DNA of 35,716 nucleotides from a virus, in IMG/VR virus record IMGVR_UViG_3300034062_001126, positions 1-35,716 of that record; one strand, written 5' to 3'. The translations under genes were made by a program, and so were the position numbers. The notes under the pieces were generated by a model, which was not told the origin of the DNA, ran no database searches, and was given only the letters and a program-made list of their open reading frames with translations. Of this stretch, positions 4,681 to 13,049 are shown one piece after another (positions within the stretch are counted from its first letter, which is position 1; the number at the start of each line of letters is the position of its first letter).

Positions 4681-5331
4681 AACATCACGCCAGATAATTC
4701 TGTCGCTCTGCCGGACTCTCCGCATGACGACAAGCCGAAAGACGTTAGAGAAGCAGTAGAGGTTTCTGCTGCAACGGCTATGGTGTTAAATGAGCTTGGT
4801 CTTGGGTTTACTATGACCCCTGAAGACGAAGCAAAAGCTGAAAAGATGTTTGAGGACTTGCGTAAGTCCCCTGCCGTTAAGAACTTTCCACAAGATATAA
4901 ACACCCCTGAGATCGCAGCGCGTGTCGGTGCGCTATTAAAGACATACGATCAAAACGTAGTAGCGGATGCGGTGCAGCTACGCACGGTAATTACTAACAA
5001 GCTACTACTTATTTCTGACTGTGGAGACCCTCGGTTTGAGCTAAAAGCTCTAGAAATGCTAGGCAAGATTAGCGACGTGGGACTGTTCACAGAAAAATCA
5101 GAAGTCACTATTCGCCACACCACTACAGAGTCGCTGGAAAATGCGATCCGTGAAAAGGTACGTAGGCTTATTCATTCAAACACCGTGGATGTAGAGCCTA
5201 TTGTGGATGACTTAGAAGCAGAGTTAGGGCTTACTAACCCTGAAGAAGCTAAAGAGTCAGAAGAGGATTATGCAAGCACCGACGATACAGGAACTGACGA
5301 CACTCCTAGCGGTTCTGCCCAACCTACCTGA
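4672..5331 (+). CDS. Terminase small subunit (probable)
   Basis: A 219-aa protein directly upstream of, and overlapping, the large terminase gene. The small terminase recognises phage DNA and loads the motor. The N-terminal part (about 25-60) is helical, the central part (about 75-155) contains TPEIAARVGALLKTYDQN and a helix-rich ITNKLLLIS...LEMLGKISDVGLFTEK region, and the tail from about 180 is very acidic (EEAKESEEDYASTDD), as in several small terminases that contact the motor. The start is the first Met of the frame, but no good ribosome site is close: GGAG lies 13 nt upstream, inside a direct repeat that contains the start codon. A start further in, at the Met of MVLNELG, cannot be excluded. 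The call rests on position, size and overall family resemblance. Confidence 0.7.
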   Translation: MYINITPDNSVALPDSPHDDKPKDVREAVEVSAATAMVLNELGLGFTMTPEDEAKAEKMFEDLRKSPAVKNFPQDINTPEIAARVGALLKTYDQNVVADAVQLRTVITNKLLLISDCGDPRFELKALEMLGKISDVGLFTEKSEVTIRHTTTESLENAIREKVRRLIHSNTVDVEPIVDDLEAELGLTNPEEAKESEEDYASTDDTGTDDTPSGSAQPT

Positions 5332-6796
5332 AGCAGATAAGCGCAAGCTTGATGCCCAACTAGACGCATACATGCGTCTAGAGGAACAGGAGAAGGCAAA
5401 AAAGAACTTTATGGAGTTCGTGACTCGTGTCTGGCCTACATTTATAGGCGGCAGGCACCACAAGCGCATGGCTCGTGCGTTTGAGAGAGTGGCTCGTGGG
5501 GAGCTAAAGCGCCTAATTATTAATATGCCACCCCGGCATACGAAGTCAGAGTTTGCCTCGTACCTGCTTCCAGCATGGTTTTTGGGCAACTATCCCCACA
5601 AAAAGGTCATTCAGACCTCTCACACAGCCGAACTAGCCGTAGGATTCGGTAGAAAGGTACGAAATCTTGTCGATCAACCAGCTTATAGAGAAGTATTTTC
5701 GGGAGTTGAGCTACAGCAGGACTCTAAAGCTGCTGGCAGGTGGGCGACCAACGCTGGGGGAGACTATTTCGCTATCGGTGTTGGGGGCGCTGTTACGGGT
5801 AAAGGTGCGGATCTACTTATTATTGATGACCCTCACTCGGAACAAGAGGCGGCCTTAGCAGAAACTAACCCCGACATCTACGATAAGACCTACGAGTGGT
5901 ACACATCTGGGCCTCGGCAGCGTCTACAACCAGGGGGGTCCATCGTAATAGTGATGACTCGGTGGTCTAAGAGGGACTTAACAGGTCAAGTTCTTAAGGC
6001 AAGTGCCCAAAGGGGTGGAGATGAGTGGGAAGTTATCGAATTTCCTGCACTTTTGCCGTCTGACGCCCCTCTATGGCCTGAATTTTGGTCTCAAAAAGAG
6101 CTTTTTGCTCTAAGAGAAGAGCTTCCTAACGCTAAATGGCAGGCGCAGTACCAACAAAACCCAGTTTCTGAGTCTTCAGCCATAGTAAAACGTGAATGGT
6201 GGAAGATTTGGGAGGAAGATGACCCTCCGTACTGCGAATACACCCTTATGGCATGGGATACAGCCTTTGAAGCTAACAACCGTGCTGACTATTCTGCCTG
6301 TACGCTATGGGGCGTGTTCTATAAAGACGATGTTAATGGGGTATCTAGGCCGAACATAATCCTTTTGAACGCATTTCGTAAGCGCATGGAGTTTCCTGAA
6401 CTAAAACAGAGGGCGCTAGACGACTATAAAGAGTGGGCACCCGACTCTGTGATTATTGAGAAGAAAGCTTCAGGGGCACCGCTAATATATGAGATGCGTG
6501 CTATGGGTATACCTGTGCAAGAGTTCACGCCATCAAAGGGTAATGACAAGATAAGTAGGCTTAATGCCGTCTCTGATATGTTTGCCTCTGGGTTTGTCTG
6601 GGCACCTAATACTAGATGGGCCGATGAAGTCATTGATGAGGTTGCAAGTTTTCCAGCAGGCGAGCATGATGACTACGTTGACTCTGTTTCTCTAGCACTG
6701 ATGCGCTTCCGCAAGGGTGGGTTCATAAGAACCGCACTAGACCAGGAAGATGAGATTCAATATTTCAAAAGCCGACGGGCTGTCGGATTTTATTAA
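5270..6796 (+). CDS. terL: Terminase large subunit (packaging ATPase/nuclease)
   Basis: A 508-aa DNA-packaging motor subunit that docks on the portal, pumps DNA using ATP and cuts the concatemer. Visible motifs: adenine/Walker A region MPPRHTKSE (86-94), Walker B LLIIDD (182-187), coupling motif MTRW (229-232), and RNase-H-like nuclease acidic residues D330 (AWDTAF), E397 (IIEKKASG) and D467/D468/D471 (EHDDYVDS). The Walker A is the deviant PPRHTKS form common in one large branch of phage terminases. Length is normal for a full protein. Its start lies 62 nt inside the small terminase gene, after an AGAAGAGG site, so translation is probably coupled. Confidence 0.97.
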   Translation: MQAPTIQELTTLLAVLPNLPEADKRKLDAQLDAYMRLEEQEKAKKNFMEFVTRVWPTFIGGRHHKRMARAFERVARGELKRLIINMPPRHTKSEFASYLLPAWFLGNYPHKKVIQTSHTAELAVGFGRKVRNLVDQPAYREVFSGVELQQDSKAAGRWATNAGGDYFAIGVGGAVTGKGADLLIIDDPHSEQEAALAETNPDIYDKTYEWYTSGPRQRLQPGGSIVIVMTRWSKRDLTGQVLKASAQRGGDEWEVIEFPALLPSDAPLWPEFWSQKELFALREELPNAKWQAQYQQNPVSESSAIVKREWWKIWEEDDPPYCEYTLMAWDTAFEANNRADYSACTLWGVFYKDDVNGVSRPNIILLNAFRKRMEFPELKQRALDDYKEWAPDSVIIEKKASGAPLIYEMRAMGIPVQEFTPSKGNDKISRLNAVSDMFASGFVWAPNTRWADEVIDEVASFPAGEHDDYVDSVSLALMRFRKGGFIRTALDQEDEIQYFKSRRAVGFY

Positions 6797-6805
6797 GGGT
6801 AAATT

Positions 6806-9292
6806 ATGGCAATTGAGAAAGCACTAAACCCAGCGCCTATGGGCATGTCACTTGAAGATATGTCTATGGAACCCGCCATTGAGATCGAGATTGAAGATCC
6901 TGAGCGTGTAGAGATAGGTGTTGGTGGGTTAGAGATTATTCTAGAACCGGGCAAAGAAGACGATGGGGACTTCAACGCTAACCTCGCAGAGTCAATGGAG
7001 GAAGATGACTTAACTGAGCTTGCCTCTGATCTTATTAGTTCGTTTGACGACGACATTTCTGCGCGTAAAGACTGGATGCAGACATATGTAGATGGTCTAG
7101 AACTTCTTGGGTTAAAGATCGAAGAGCGCACAGAGCCTTGGCCTGGCGCGTGTGGGGTCTATCACCCGATGCTCTCTGAAGCACTTGTACGGTTCCAAGC
7201 CGAGACAATGATGGAGACATTTCCAGCTGCGGGGCCAGTAAAGACGCAGATTATTGGTATGGAAACAGTAGATAAGATGGAGGCTGCTCAGCGTGTCAAG
7301 GATGACATGAACTATGAGTTGACCGAAGTCATGGTTGAGTACCGGCCTGAGCATGAGCGGATGCTCTGGGGCCTGGGTTTGTCGGGTAATGCGTTTAAGA
7401 AGGTCTACTTTGACCCGAGTCTAGACAGGCAGGCTTCCATCTATGTACCAGCGGAAGATGTCGTGGTGCCCTATGGAGCATCTAGTCTAGAGACAGCCGA
7501 GCGTGTCACACATGTGATGCGTAAGACGCCAAATGATATGAGGAAGTTACAGGTGGCTGGGTTCTATAGGGATATAGAGCTTGGTGATCCGGTGGATACG
7601 TTTGACGATGTCGAGAAGAAAATTGCTGAGAAGATGGGATTTAAGGCATCTTCAGATGACCGATACAAGATCCTTGAGATGCACGTGGACCTCGACCTCC
7701 CTGGTTACGAGGACAAAGACAAAGATGGCGAGCCGACGGGCATTGCACTGCCTTACGTCGTTACTATCGAGAAGCACACCCAAGAAGTCTTAGCTATCCG
7801 CCGCAACTGGCACCCTGATGATGAGCTTAAGCAGAAGCGTCAGCACTTCGTACACTATCCGTACATCCCTGGGTTTGGGTTCTATGCCTTTGGTCTTATT
7901 CATTTGATCGGAGCGTTTGCTAAATCTGGTACGTCTCTCATTCGTCAGTTGGTTGATGCGGGCACGTTGTCAAACCTTCCCGGTGGCTTTAAGACCAAAG
8001 GGCTGCGCGTTAAGGGCGATGACACACCGATTGCACCGGCTGAGTGGCGAGATGTGGATGTGGCCTCTGGCACCATCAAAGACAACATCATGGCGCTCCC
8101 CTACAAGGAGCCAAGCCAGGTTCTCTATAGCCTCCTAGGCACTATTGTCGAAGAAGGGCGTAGGTTTGCTAGTGCTGCTGACCTCAAAGTCAGCGATATG
8201 TCAGCCCAGTCTCCTGTGGGTACGACACTAGCTATTCTAGAGAGAACGCTCAAGGTCATGAGCGCAGTTCAGGCACGTGTCCACTACGCGATGAAGCAGG
8301 AGTTCAAGCTCCTGAAAAACATCATCCGTGACTACACCCCTGAAGAGTACGACTACGAGCCGACCGATGCGATGCCTCATGCTAAGCGGTCTGACTATGA
8401 CATGGTGGAGGTTATACCTGTCTCAGATCCCAACGCAGCAACAATGTCGCAGAAGGTCGTGCAGTATCAGGCTGTGTTGCAGTTGGCGCAGACTGCGCCT
8501 CAGTTGTATGACTTACCGTTGTTGCACCGCCAGATGTTAGAGGTACTAGGCATTAAGAACGCAGCTAAGCTGGTACCGACGGAAGAAGATCAGAAACCGA
8601 CTGATCCTGTGTCTGAGAACATGGATATGTTTACGGGTAAACCCGTGAAGGCGTTTATCTATCAGGACCACGCAGCACACATCACGGTCCACATGTCAGC
8701 ACTGCAAGACCCCATCACGGCGCAGATCCTCGGGCAGAACCCGCAAGCGCAGCAGGTCTCAGCGACATTCATGGCGCACATCATGGAGCACTTTGCCTTC
8801 CAGTACCGCAAGAATATTGAAGAGAAACTGGGCGTTCCGTACCCAGAACCCAACGAAGAGATGCCTGAAGAGATGGAGGTTGAGATCTCCCGTCTGGCTG
8901 CGGCAGGAGCGCAGAAGTTGTTACAGGCTAACCAGGCAATGATGGCGCAGCAGCAAGCCCAGCAACAGGCACAAGATCCGATTGTGCAGATGCAGCAACA
9001 AGAACTTCAACTTAAGGCAGCTGAAGTACAACGCAAGGCTCAGAAAGATCAGACCGACGCGCAACTCAAGGCCGCGCAGATTCAGACAGAGCAGATGCGG
9101 ATACAGCAGCAAGCTGAGATTGAGGGGGCACGCCTTGGGGCGCAGATAGCCAAAGATCAGACAGAACAGCAGTTTAAAGCGGCTGTACAAGCAGTAGATG
9201 AGCAGATAGAAGGCACACGCCTTGGCGTGCAGATAGCGCAGCAGATGTCGCAGCAACAACAAAATCAGAAACCTGAACAAAAAGGAAAGTAA
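6806..9292 (+). CDS. Portal protein
   Basis: An 828-aa protein right after the large terminase, forming the dodecameric ring through which DNA enters and leaves the head. An acidic N-terminal stretch (1-75) is followed by the signature EPWPGACGVYHPMLSEALVR (about 110-130) and METFPAAGPVKT, seen in large P22-type portals. From about residue 700 the chain becomes Gln/Ala-rich with heptad-like helices, ending QQQQNQKPEQKGK; this resembles the helical barrel extension into the head known for P22-like portals. Length is larger than siphovirus portals and usual for podovirus ones. It starts 9 nt after the terminase stop with GGGT spacing and ends flush against the next gene (TAA then ATG). Confidence 0.93.
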   Translation: MAIEKALNPAPMGMSLEDMSMEPAIEIEIEDPERVEIGVGGLEIILEPGKEDDGDFNANLAESMEEDDLTELASDLISSFDDDISARKDWMQTYVDGLELLGLKIEERTEPWPGACGVYHPMLSEALVRFQAETMMETFPAAGPVKTQIIGMETVDKMEAAQRVKDDMNYELTEVMVEYRPEHERMLWGLGLSGNAFKKVYFDPSLDRQASIYVPAEDVVVPYGASSLETAERVTHVMRKTPNDMRKLQVAGFYRDIELGDPVDTFDDVEKKIAEKMGFKASSDDRYKILEMHVDLDLPGYEDKDKDGEPTGIALPYVVTIEKHTQEVLAIRRNWHPDDELKQKRQHFVHYPYIPGFGFYAFGLIHLIGAFAKSGTSLIRQLVDAGTLSNLPGGFKTKGLRVKGDDTPIAPAEWRDVDVASGTIKDNIMALPYKEPSQVLYSLLGTIVEEGRRFASAADLKVSDMSAQSPVGTTLAILERTLKVMSAVQARVHYAMKQEFKLLKNIIRDYTPEEYDYEPTDAMPHAKRSDYDMVEVIPVSDPNAATMSQKVVQYQAVLQLAQTAPQLYDLPLLHRQMLEVLGIKNAAKLVPTEEDQKPTDPVSENMDMFTGKPVKAFIYQDHAAHITVHMSALQDPITAQILGQNPQAQQVSATFMAHIMEHFAFQYRKNIEEKLGVPYPEPNEEMPEEMEVEISRLAAAGAQKLLQANQAMMAQQQAQQQAQDPIVQMQQQELQLKAAEVQRKAQKDQTDAQLKAAQIQTEQMRIQQQAEIEGARLGAQIAKDQTEQQFKAAVQAVDEQIEGTRLGVQIAQQMSQQQQNQKPEQKGK

Positions 9293-9487
9293 ATGACCAA
9301 TGAGGTACTAAAGCATTTGTCTAAGTCCATCCATGAAGAGCGGCTTCGGATTATTGAAGACCTTGGGGATGGCAAGGCGAAGGATCTTGCGGAATATAAA
9401 TACTCCGCAGGTGTAGTGCGTGGCCTATTAATGGCTAATAACTTGATTGCCGAAATGGCAGAAAGGCTGGAAGGCTCAGATGAGTGA
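9293..9487 (+). CDS. Small helical protein between portal and GroES-like gene, 64 aa
   Basis: The gene starts immediately after the portal stop and its stop overlaps the ATG of the GroES-like gene (ATG inside GATGAGTGA). AAAGGAAAG precedes the start. The protein, MTNEVLKHLSKSIHEERLRI and on, is predicted to be two helices with mixed charge (EERLRIIEDLGDGKAKDLAE and VVRGLLMANNLIAEMAERLE). I have seen similar short helical genes after portals in environmental phages; no function is established. Could be a minor head protein. Confidence 0.75.
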   Translation: MTNEVLKHLSKSIHEERLRIIEDLGDGKAKDLAEYKYSAGVVRGLLMANNLIAEMAERLEGSDE

Positions 9488-9887
9488 ACTTTTAATCGGT
9501 TCTACAAGCGATCCGAACGAAGCAACAGTATTACCAACAACCGCAGAAGAGAAGGCTAAACAGGTACCAGACCCCTCTGGATACCGCATTCTTTGTGGCA
9601 TTCCTGAAATTGAGGATAAGTTTGAGAGTGGCCTAGTTAAGGCAGATATAACCATGCAGCATGAAGAATTGCTGACTACGGTTCTATTTGTAATGAAAAT
9701 GGGTCCAGATTGCTACAAAGACCCAGCGCGGTTTCCATCAGGTCCGTGGTGTAAAGAGGGTGATTTTGTCCTTGTTCGCCCACACGCCGGTACTCGCCTG
9801 AAGATTCACGGGCAAGAGTTTCGGATTATTAACGATGATTCTGTTGAGGGTGTTGTAGAAGATCCTCGCGGCATCAGTCGCAAATAA
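9480..9887 (+). CDS. GroES-like co-chaperonin
   Basis: A 135-aa protein. From residue 34 it follows the Cpn10 pattern: GYRILCGIPEIEDKF opening strand; a mobile-loop region (about 50-63, GLVKADITMQHEEL); then VLFVMKMGPDCYKDPARFPS; PWCKEGDFVLVRPHAGTRLK; and FRIINDDSVEGVVEDP closing. Bacterial GroES caps GroEL; phages such as T4 (gp31) bring their own to fold their capsid protein. The gene sits between portal and scaffold, just upstream of the head genes, matching that job. The first 30 residues are an extension absent from typical GroES. The start is MSELLIGSTS with GGAAGG upstream; a longer in-frame start at 9447 lacks such a site. Confidence 0.85.
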   Translation: MSELLIGSTSDPNEATVLPTTAEEKAKQVPDPSGYRILCGIPEIEDKFESGLVKADITMQHEELLTTVLFVMKMGPDCYKDPARFPSGPWCKEGDFVLVRPHAGTRLKIHGQEFRIINDDSVEGVVEDPRGISRK

Positions 9888-9897
9888 GGAGTAGAAA

Positions 9898-10851
9898 ATG
9901 GCTGACCAAGAAAACGTAAAAGAGCAAGAATCAGTAGCGGAAGAGAAAGAATTTGAGCTAGAGATTGAGGATGACACGCCTGAAGAGGATCGTGGACGGC
10001 AACCTCTACCTAAGGAAGTAGTCGAGGAACTAGAGCAAGATGAGCTAGAAGACTACTCTGAGAAGGTAAAAACCCGCCTCAAGCAGATGAAAAAGGTCTG
10101 GCATGACGAGCGGCGGGAAAAAGAACGTGCGCTACGAGAGCAGCAAGAAGCCCTTGCTATGGCTCAAAAGGCACTAGAAGAGAACAAAGCACTTAGAAGC
10201 AAGCTTACCGAGGGCGAGAAATCTCTAGTAATGACAGCCACCAGCGCTGCTGAATTAGAGATGGAAATGGCTAAACGGGCCTATAAAGAGGCCTATGAAG
10301 CTGGAGATTCTGAGAAGCTAGTTGATGCTCAGGCTAAGCTAAATTCAGCAAATTATCGACTAGAGAGGTTAAAAGGATATAAGCCCCCTTTACAACCCCA
10401 ACCAACACCTGATATAAATACGGCAAGAGTGCAACCTCAGGCTCCGCAGTTAGACCGCAAAACTGCTGAATGGCGTAGCAAAAATACGTGGTTCGGTCAG
10501 GATGAAGAGATGACTGCAACAGCTTTAGGGTTGCACCAGAAATTAGAAAAACAGTACGGTAGTGGTTATATCGGCACTGACGAATATTGGAATACGGTCG
10601 ATAAGACCATGCGGAAGCGGTTCTCTGATTATTTCGGGGAAGACGAAGAAGCAGAAACGACTGACAGGGGCGGCAAGCCTGCTCAGCGCACCGAGACTAA
10701 ACCGGCCACAGTTGTAGCTCCGGTATCTAGAAGCACTTCTGCCAAGAGGATAGTGCTAAAGCAATCGCAACTAAACATTGCGAAACGGCTTGGATTAACC
10801 CCTCAGCAATATGCTGAAGAAATGGTGAGACTGGAGAAACAAAATGGCTGA
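9898..10851 (+). CDS. Capsid scaffolding protein (probable)
   Basis: A 317-aa protein with the features of a phage scaffold: very acidic N-terminus (1-60), a long charged coiled-coil region (about 53-165, VKTRLKQMKKVWHDERREKE and following), a Pro/Gln-rich linker (165-185), and a C-terminal basic helix, IAKRLGLTPQQYAEEMVRLE, of the sort that binds coat protein. It lies two genes before the decoration and capsid genes, where scaffolds usually are. An AGGAG site precedes the start. Scaffolds guide assembly of the procapsid inside the cytoplasm and then leave or are digested. No protease gene is seen nearby, so release rather than cleavage is more likely. Confidence 0.8.
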   Translation: MADQENVKEQESVAEEKEFELEIEDDTPEEDRGRQPLPKEVVEELEQDELEDYSEKVKTRLKQMKKVWHDERREKERALREQQEALAMAQKALEENKALRSKLTEGEKSLVMTATSAAELEMEMAKRAYKEAYEAGDSEKLVDAQAKLNSANYRLERLKGYKPPLQPQPTPDINTARVQPQAPQLDRKTAEWRSKNTWFGQDEEMTATALGLHQKLEKQYGSGYIGTDEYWNTVDKTMRKRFSDYFGEDEEAETTDRGGKPAQRTETKPATVVAPVSRSTSAKRIVLKQSQLNIAKRLGLTPQQYAEEMVRLEKQNG

Positions 10852-11293
10852 AAATAGACTTGCACGCGAACTTGAGAGTAGGGAAAAAACTGAGAGACCT
10901 AAGCAGTGGCAGCGTCCAGAAACGCTACCGCAGCCGAATAAGCAGCCTGGGTATGCGTACCGTTGGGTTCGTATATCGGCTCGTGGGCAATCTGATGCTA
11001 AAAACGTTTCCTCTAAATTTAGGGAAGGTTGGGAGCCAGTGCGGATTGAGGAACAACCTCAATTTAAGTTTCTCGTAGACCCTAATAGTCAGTTCAAAGA
11101 TAACATTGAAGTTTCGGGGTTGTTGCTCTGCAAGATGCCAGAAGAGTTCGTAGAACAGCGCTCGCAGTACTTTGCGAAGATGTCTAGGGACAACATGGAC
11201 GCTGTAGACAGCAGCTTTATGAAGGAGAACGATCCACGGATGCCTCTCTTTGCAGAGAGAAAAACCAAGGCATCGTTCGGAAAAGGAATTTAA
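10844..11293 (+). CDS. Conserved head-region protein of unknown role, 149 aa
   Basis: The start overlaps the end of the scaffold gene by 8 nt and follows GGAG. The protein opens with a charged helix (MAENRLARELESREKTERPK), has a central GYAYRWVRISARGQSDAKNV segment, a FREGWEPVRIEEQPQF motif, and ends KTKASFGKGI. I recall relatives with the same RWVR...SSKFREGWEPV pattern located between scaffold and capsid genes of environmental phages, without assigned function. Its place suggests a minor head or assembly protein. It is not a recognised protease: no catalytic Ser/His pattern can be defended. Confidence 0.75.
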   Translation: MAENRLARELESREKTERPKQWQRPETLPQPNKQPGYAYRWVRISARGQSDAKNVSSKFREGWEPVRIEEQPQFKFLVDPNSQFKDNIEVSGLLLCKMPEEFVEQRSQYFAKMSRDNMDAVDSSFMKENDPRMPLFAERKTKASFGKGI

Positions 11294-11312
11294 CTTTTAA
11301 ACGAGGTCAACT

Positions 11313-11993
11313 ATGGCTTATCCTACTGTTAATGGCCCTTACGGGCTAATCCCGATCAACTTGATCGGCGGTCAGGTATTTGCTGGTGCTACTCGTCAGA
11401 TCCCCATTGCTTCGGCTTATGGCACCGGTATTTTCTTCGGTGACGTTGTTAAGCTCTCCAGCGACGGTGTTCTGGTGAAAGAAACCGGCACGTCTACCGC
11501 TACTCCTGTTGGTGTGTTTCTTGGCTGTTCTTACACTGATCCTACCTATGGTAAGGTCTTCCGTCAGAACTACCCCGCCAGTACAACTGCTTCTGACATC
11601 ATGGCTTATGTCCAAGATGATCCTGACGCGCTGTACAAAGTAGCTATTGTTTCTTCTGGTACTACCATTGGTACTGTTCAGCGTACGGCTGTTGGTAACA
11701 ACGCTGCTCTGGTTCAGAACCCCGGTAACACGACCACTGGTAACTCTGGTGTAGCTATTGACGACACCGTTGCTACTACGGCTACCCTGCCGATTCGTAT
11801 TATTGATCTGGTGCCTGAGACATCTTATGTTTCTGGCGGTAATGTCGTGTATCAGGAAGCGATTGTTAAGTGGAACGCCCCGTACGTAGTTTCAACGTCA
11901 ACGTCTACTTCTGACGGTGGCATTACTACTACGACTACTACCACTAGCGTCGTGACCGGTGGCCATCAGTATCTCAACCCTGTTGGCGTATAA
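11313..11993 (+). CDS. Capsid decoration-like protein, 226 aa
   Basis: The protein begins MAYPTVNGPYGLIPINLIGG and has short beta-rich segments (GDVVKLSSDGVLVKETG; GVFLGCSYTDPT; IMAYVQDDPDALYKVAIVSS), ending with a Ser/Thr-rich stretch. The small beta-rich fold and position immediately before the major capsid gene fit a head-decoration protein that binds the outside of the expanded capsid. The DDPDALYKV motif recurs in proteins I know from this position in environmental phages. A GAGG site precedes the start. An internal Thr-run (TTTTTTTS near residue 208) may be a flexible spacer. Confidence 0.7.
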   Translation: MAYPTVNGPYGLIPINLIGGQVFAGATRQIPIASAYGTGIFFGDVVKLSSDGVLVKETGTSTATPVGVFLGCSYTDPTYGKVFRQNYPASTTASDIMAYVQDDPDALYKVAIVSSGTTIGTVQRTAVGNNAALVQNPGNTTTGNSGVAIDDTVATTATLPIRIIDLVPETSYVSGGNVVYQEAIVKWNAPYVVSTSTSTSDGGITTTTTTTSVVTGGHQYLNPVGV

Positions 11994-12005
11994 GGAGAAA
12001 CTTAA

Positions 12006-12914
12006 ATGGCTATTTCACGCGCACAACTACTTAAAGAACTCCTTCCTGGTCTGAACGCTCTGTTCGGTATGGAATATGCACGCTACGGCGAAGAGCATAA
12101 GGAGATTTATGAGACCGAAACCTCCGAGCGTTCGTTTGAAGAGGAAACCAAACTGTCTGGCTTCTCCGCCGCACCGGTGAAGAACGAAGGCAGTGCGATT
12201 GCCTACGATAACGCGCAAGAGGCCTGGACGGCTCGCTATACGCACGAGACTATTGCTCTTGGTTTCTCGCTGACAGAAGAGGCGATTGAGGACAACCTCT
12301 ATGACACCCTTTCTTCGCGTTATACCAAGGCTCTGGCTCGCGCTATGGCCTACACCAAGCAGGTTAAGGCTGCTGCTATCCTCAACAACGGGTTTGACTC
12401 CAGCTACGCAGGTGGTGACGGCAAGCCTTTGTTTGATACCCAGCACCCCCTGGTTTCTGGTGGCGTTAACTCCAACGAGCCTGCTACCCCGGCTGACCTG
12501 AACGAGACTTCTCTTGAAGCCGCCGTTATTCAGATCGCCGCGTGGACGGATGAGCGTGGTCTCCTGATCGCTGCTCGCCCCCGCAAGCTTATTATTCCTC
12601 CGTCATTGCAGTTCGTTGCAACCCGCCTGTTGGACACTGAACTTCGTCCGGGTACGGCTGATAACGACATCAATGCTCTGAAGAATAATGGCGCGATCCC
12701 TGAGGGTTACGCTATTAACCACTGGCTGACGGACAGCGACGCTTGGTTCCTGACCACTGATGTGCCTAACGGTATGAAGCACTTTGTTCGTACCCCGCTT
12801 GCACAGTCAATGGATGGAGACTTCGACACGGGCAACGTTCGTTACAAGGCTCGTGAGCGTTACAGCTTCGGCTGGTCCGATCCGCTTGGTATGTTCGGTT
12901 CGCCCGGCGCTTGA
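12006..12914 (+). CDS. Major capsid protein (HK97 fold, Mu gpT-like)
   Basis: A 302-aa protein with the look of the Mu gpT-type capsid family: MAISRAQLLKELLPGLNALF N-arm, E-loop region around YETETSERSFEEETKLSGFS, then QEAWTARYTHETIALGFSLT, a central GDGKPLFDTQHPLVSGG motif, PRKLIIPPSLQFVATRLLDT and the closing KARERYSFGWSDPLGMFGSP. This forms the icosahedral shell. AAGGAGA precedes the start by 9 nt. It is the last gene before an intrinsic terminator (12927-12950), consistent with very high expression of the capsid message being limited there. No N-terminal delta domain is evident, in line with the separate scaffold gene upstream. Confidence 0.92.
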   Translation: MAISRAQLLKELLPGLNALFGMEYARYGEEHKEIYETETSERSFEEETKLSGFSAAPVKNEGSAIAYDNAQEAWTARYTHETIALGFSLTEEAIEDNLYDTLSSRYTKALARAMAYTKQVKAAAILNNGFDSSYAGGDGKPLFDTQHPLVSGGVNSNEPATPADLNETSLEAAVIQIAAWTDERGLLIAARPRKLIIPPSLQFVATRLLDTELRPGTADNDINALKNNGAIPEGYAINHWLTDSDAWFLTTDVPNGMKHFVRTPLAQSMDGDFDTGNVRYKARERYSFGWSDPLGMFGSPGA

Positions 12915-12926
12915 TGATGTAAAGAA

Positions 12927-12950
12927 GGGGGGTTGCAAAACCCCCCTTTT
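12927..12950 (+). terminator. Intrinsic terminator after the capsid gene
   Basis: GGGGGGTT (12927-12934), loop GCAA, AACCCCCC (12939-12946), then TTTT. Stem of 8 bp with 6 G-C pairs followed by a T-run; 12 nt past the capsid stop. Confidence 0.9.
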
Positions 12951-12960
12951 GTTGTATGCT
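12933..12960 (+). promoter_or_regulatory. Candidate promoter overlapping the terminator
   Basis: TTGCAA (12933-12938, in the terminator loop) and TATGCT (12955-12960) are 16 nt apart. The -10 box is identical to that of the strong rightward promoter at 2881-2909. It would restart transcription near 12967 and give the next gene an 80-nt leader. Confidence 0.4.
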
Positions 12961-12980
12961 GTCTTTAGTCTAGGAATTTA

Positions 12981-13037
12981 CTTGCATCGACTGGCCTAGC
13001 AGACTTTAGTAGAGACGATGCAAGGATGTGCTACTAA
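12981..13037 (+). promoter_or_regulatory. Predicted H-type pseudoknot in the leader of the next gene
   Basis: Stem 1: CTTGCATCG (12981-12989) pairs perfectly with CGATGCAAG (13016-13024), 9 bp. Stem 2: TTAGTAG (13006-13012), inside the stem-1 loop, pairs perfectly with CTACTAA (13031-13037), 7 bp, beyond stem 1. Loops are 16, 3 and 6 nt. The second stem ends 3 nt before the GAGG ribosome site of the gene at 13050, so folding could affect its translation. It may be a cis-regulatory RNA. Confidence 0.6.
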
Positions 13038-13049
13038 CACGAGGAAAAT

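Noticed and set aside
9447-9479. Longer start for the GroES-like gene
   Set aside because: Adds 11 residues overlapping the upstream gene; the 9480 start has a better site and the usual overlap.
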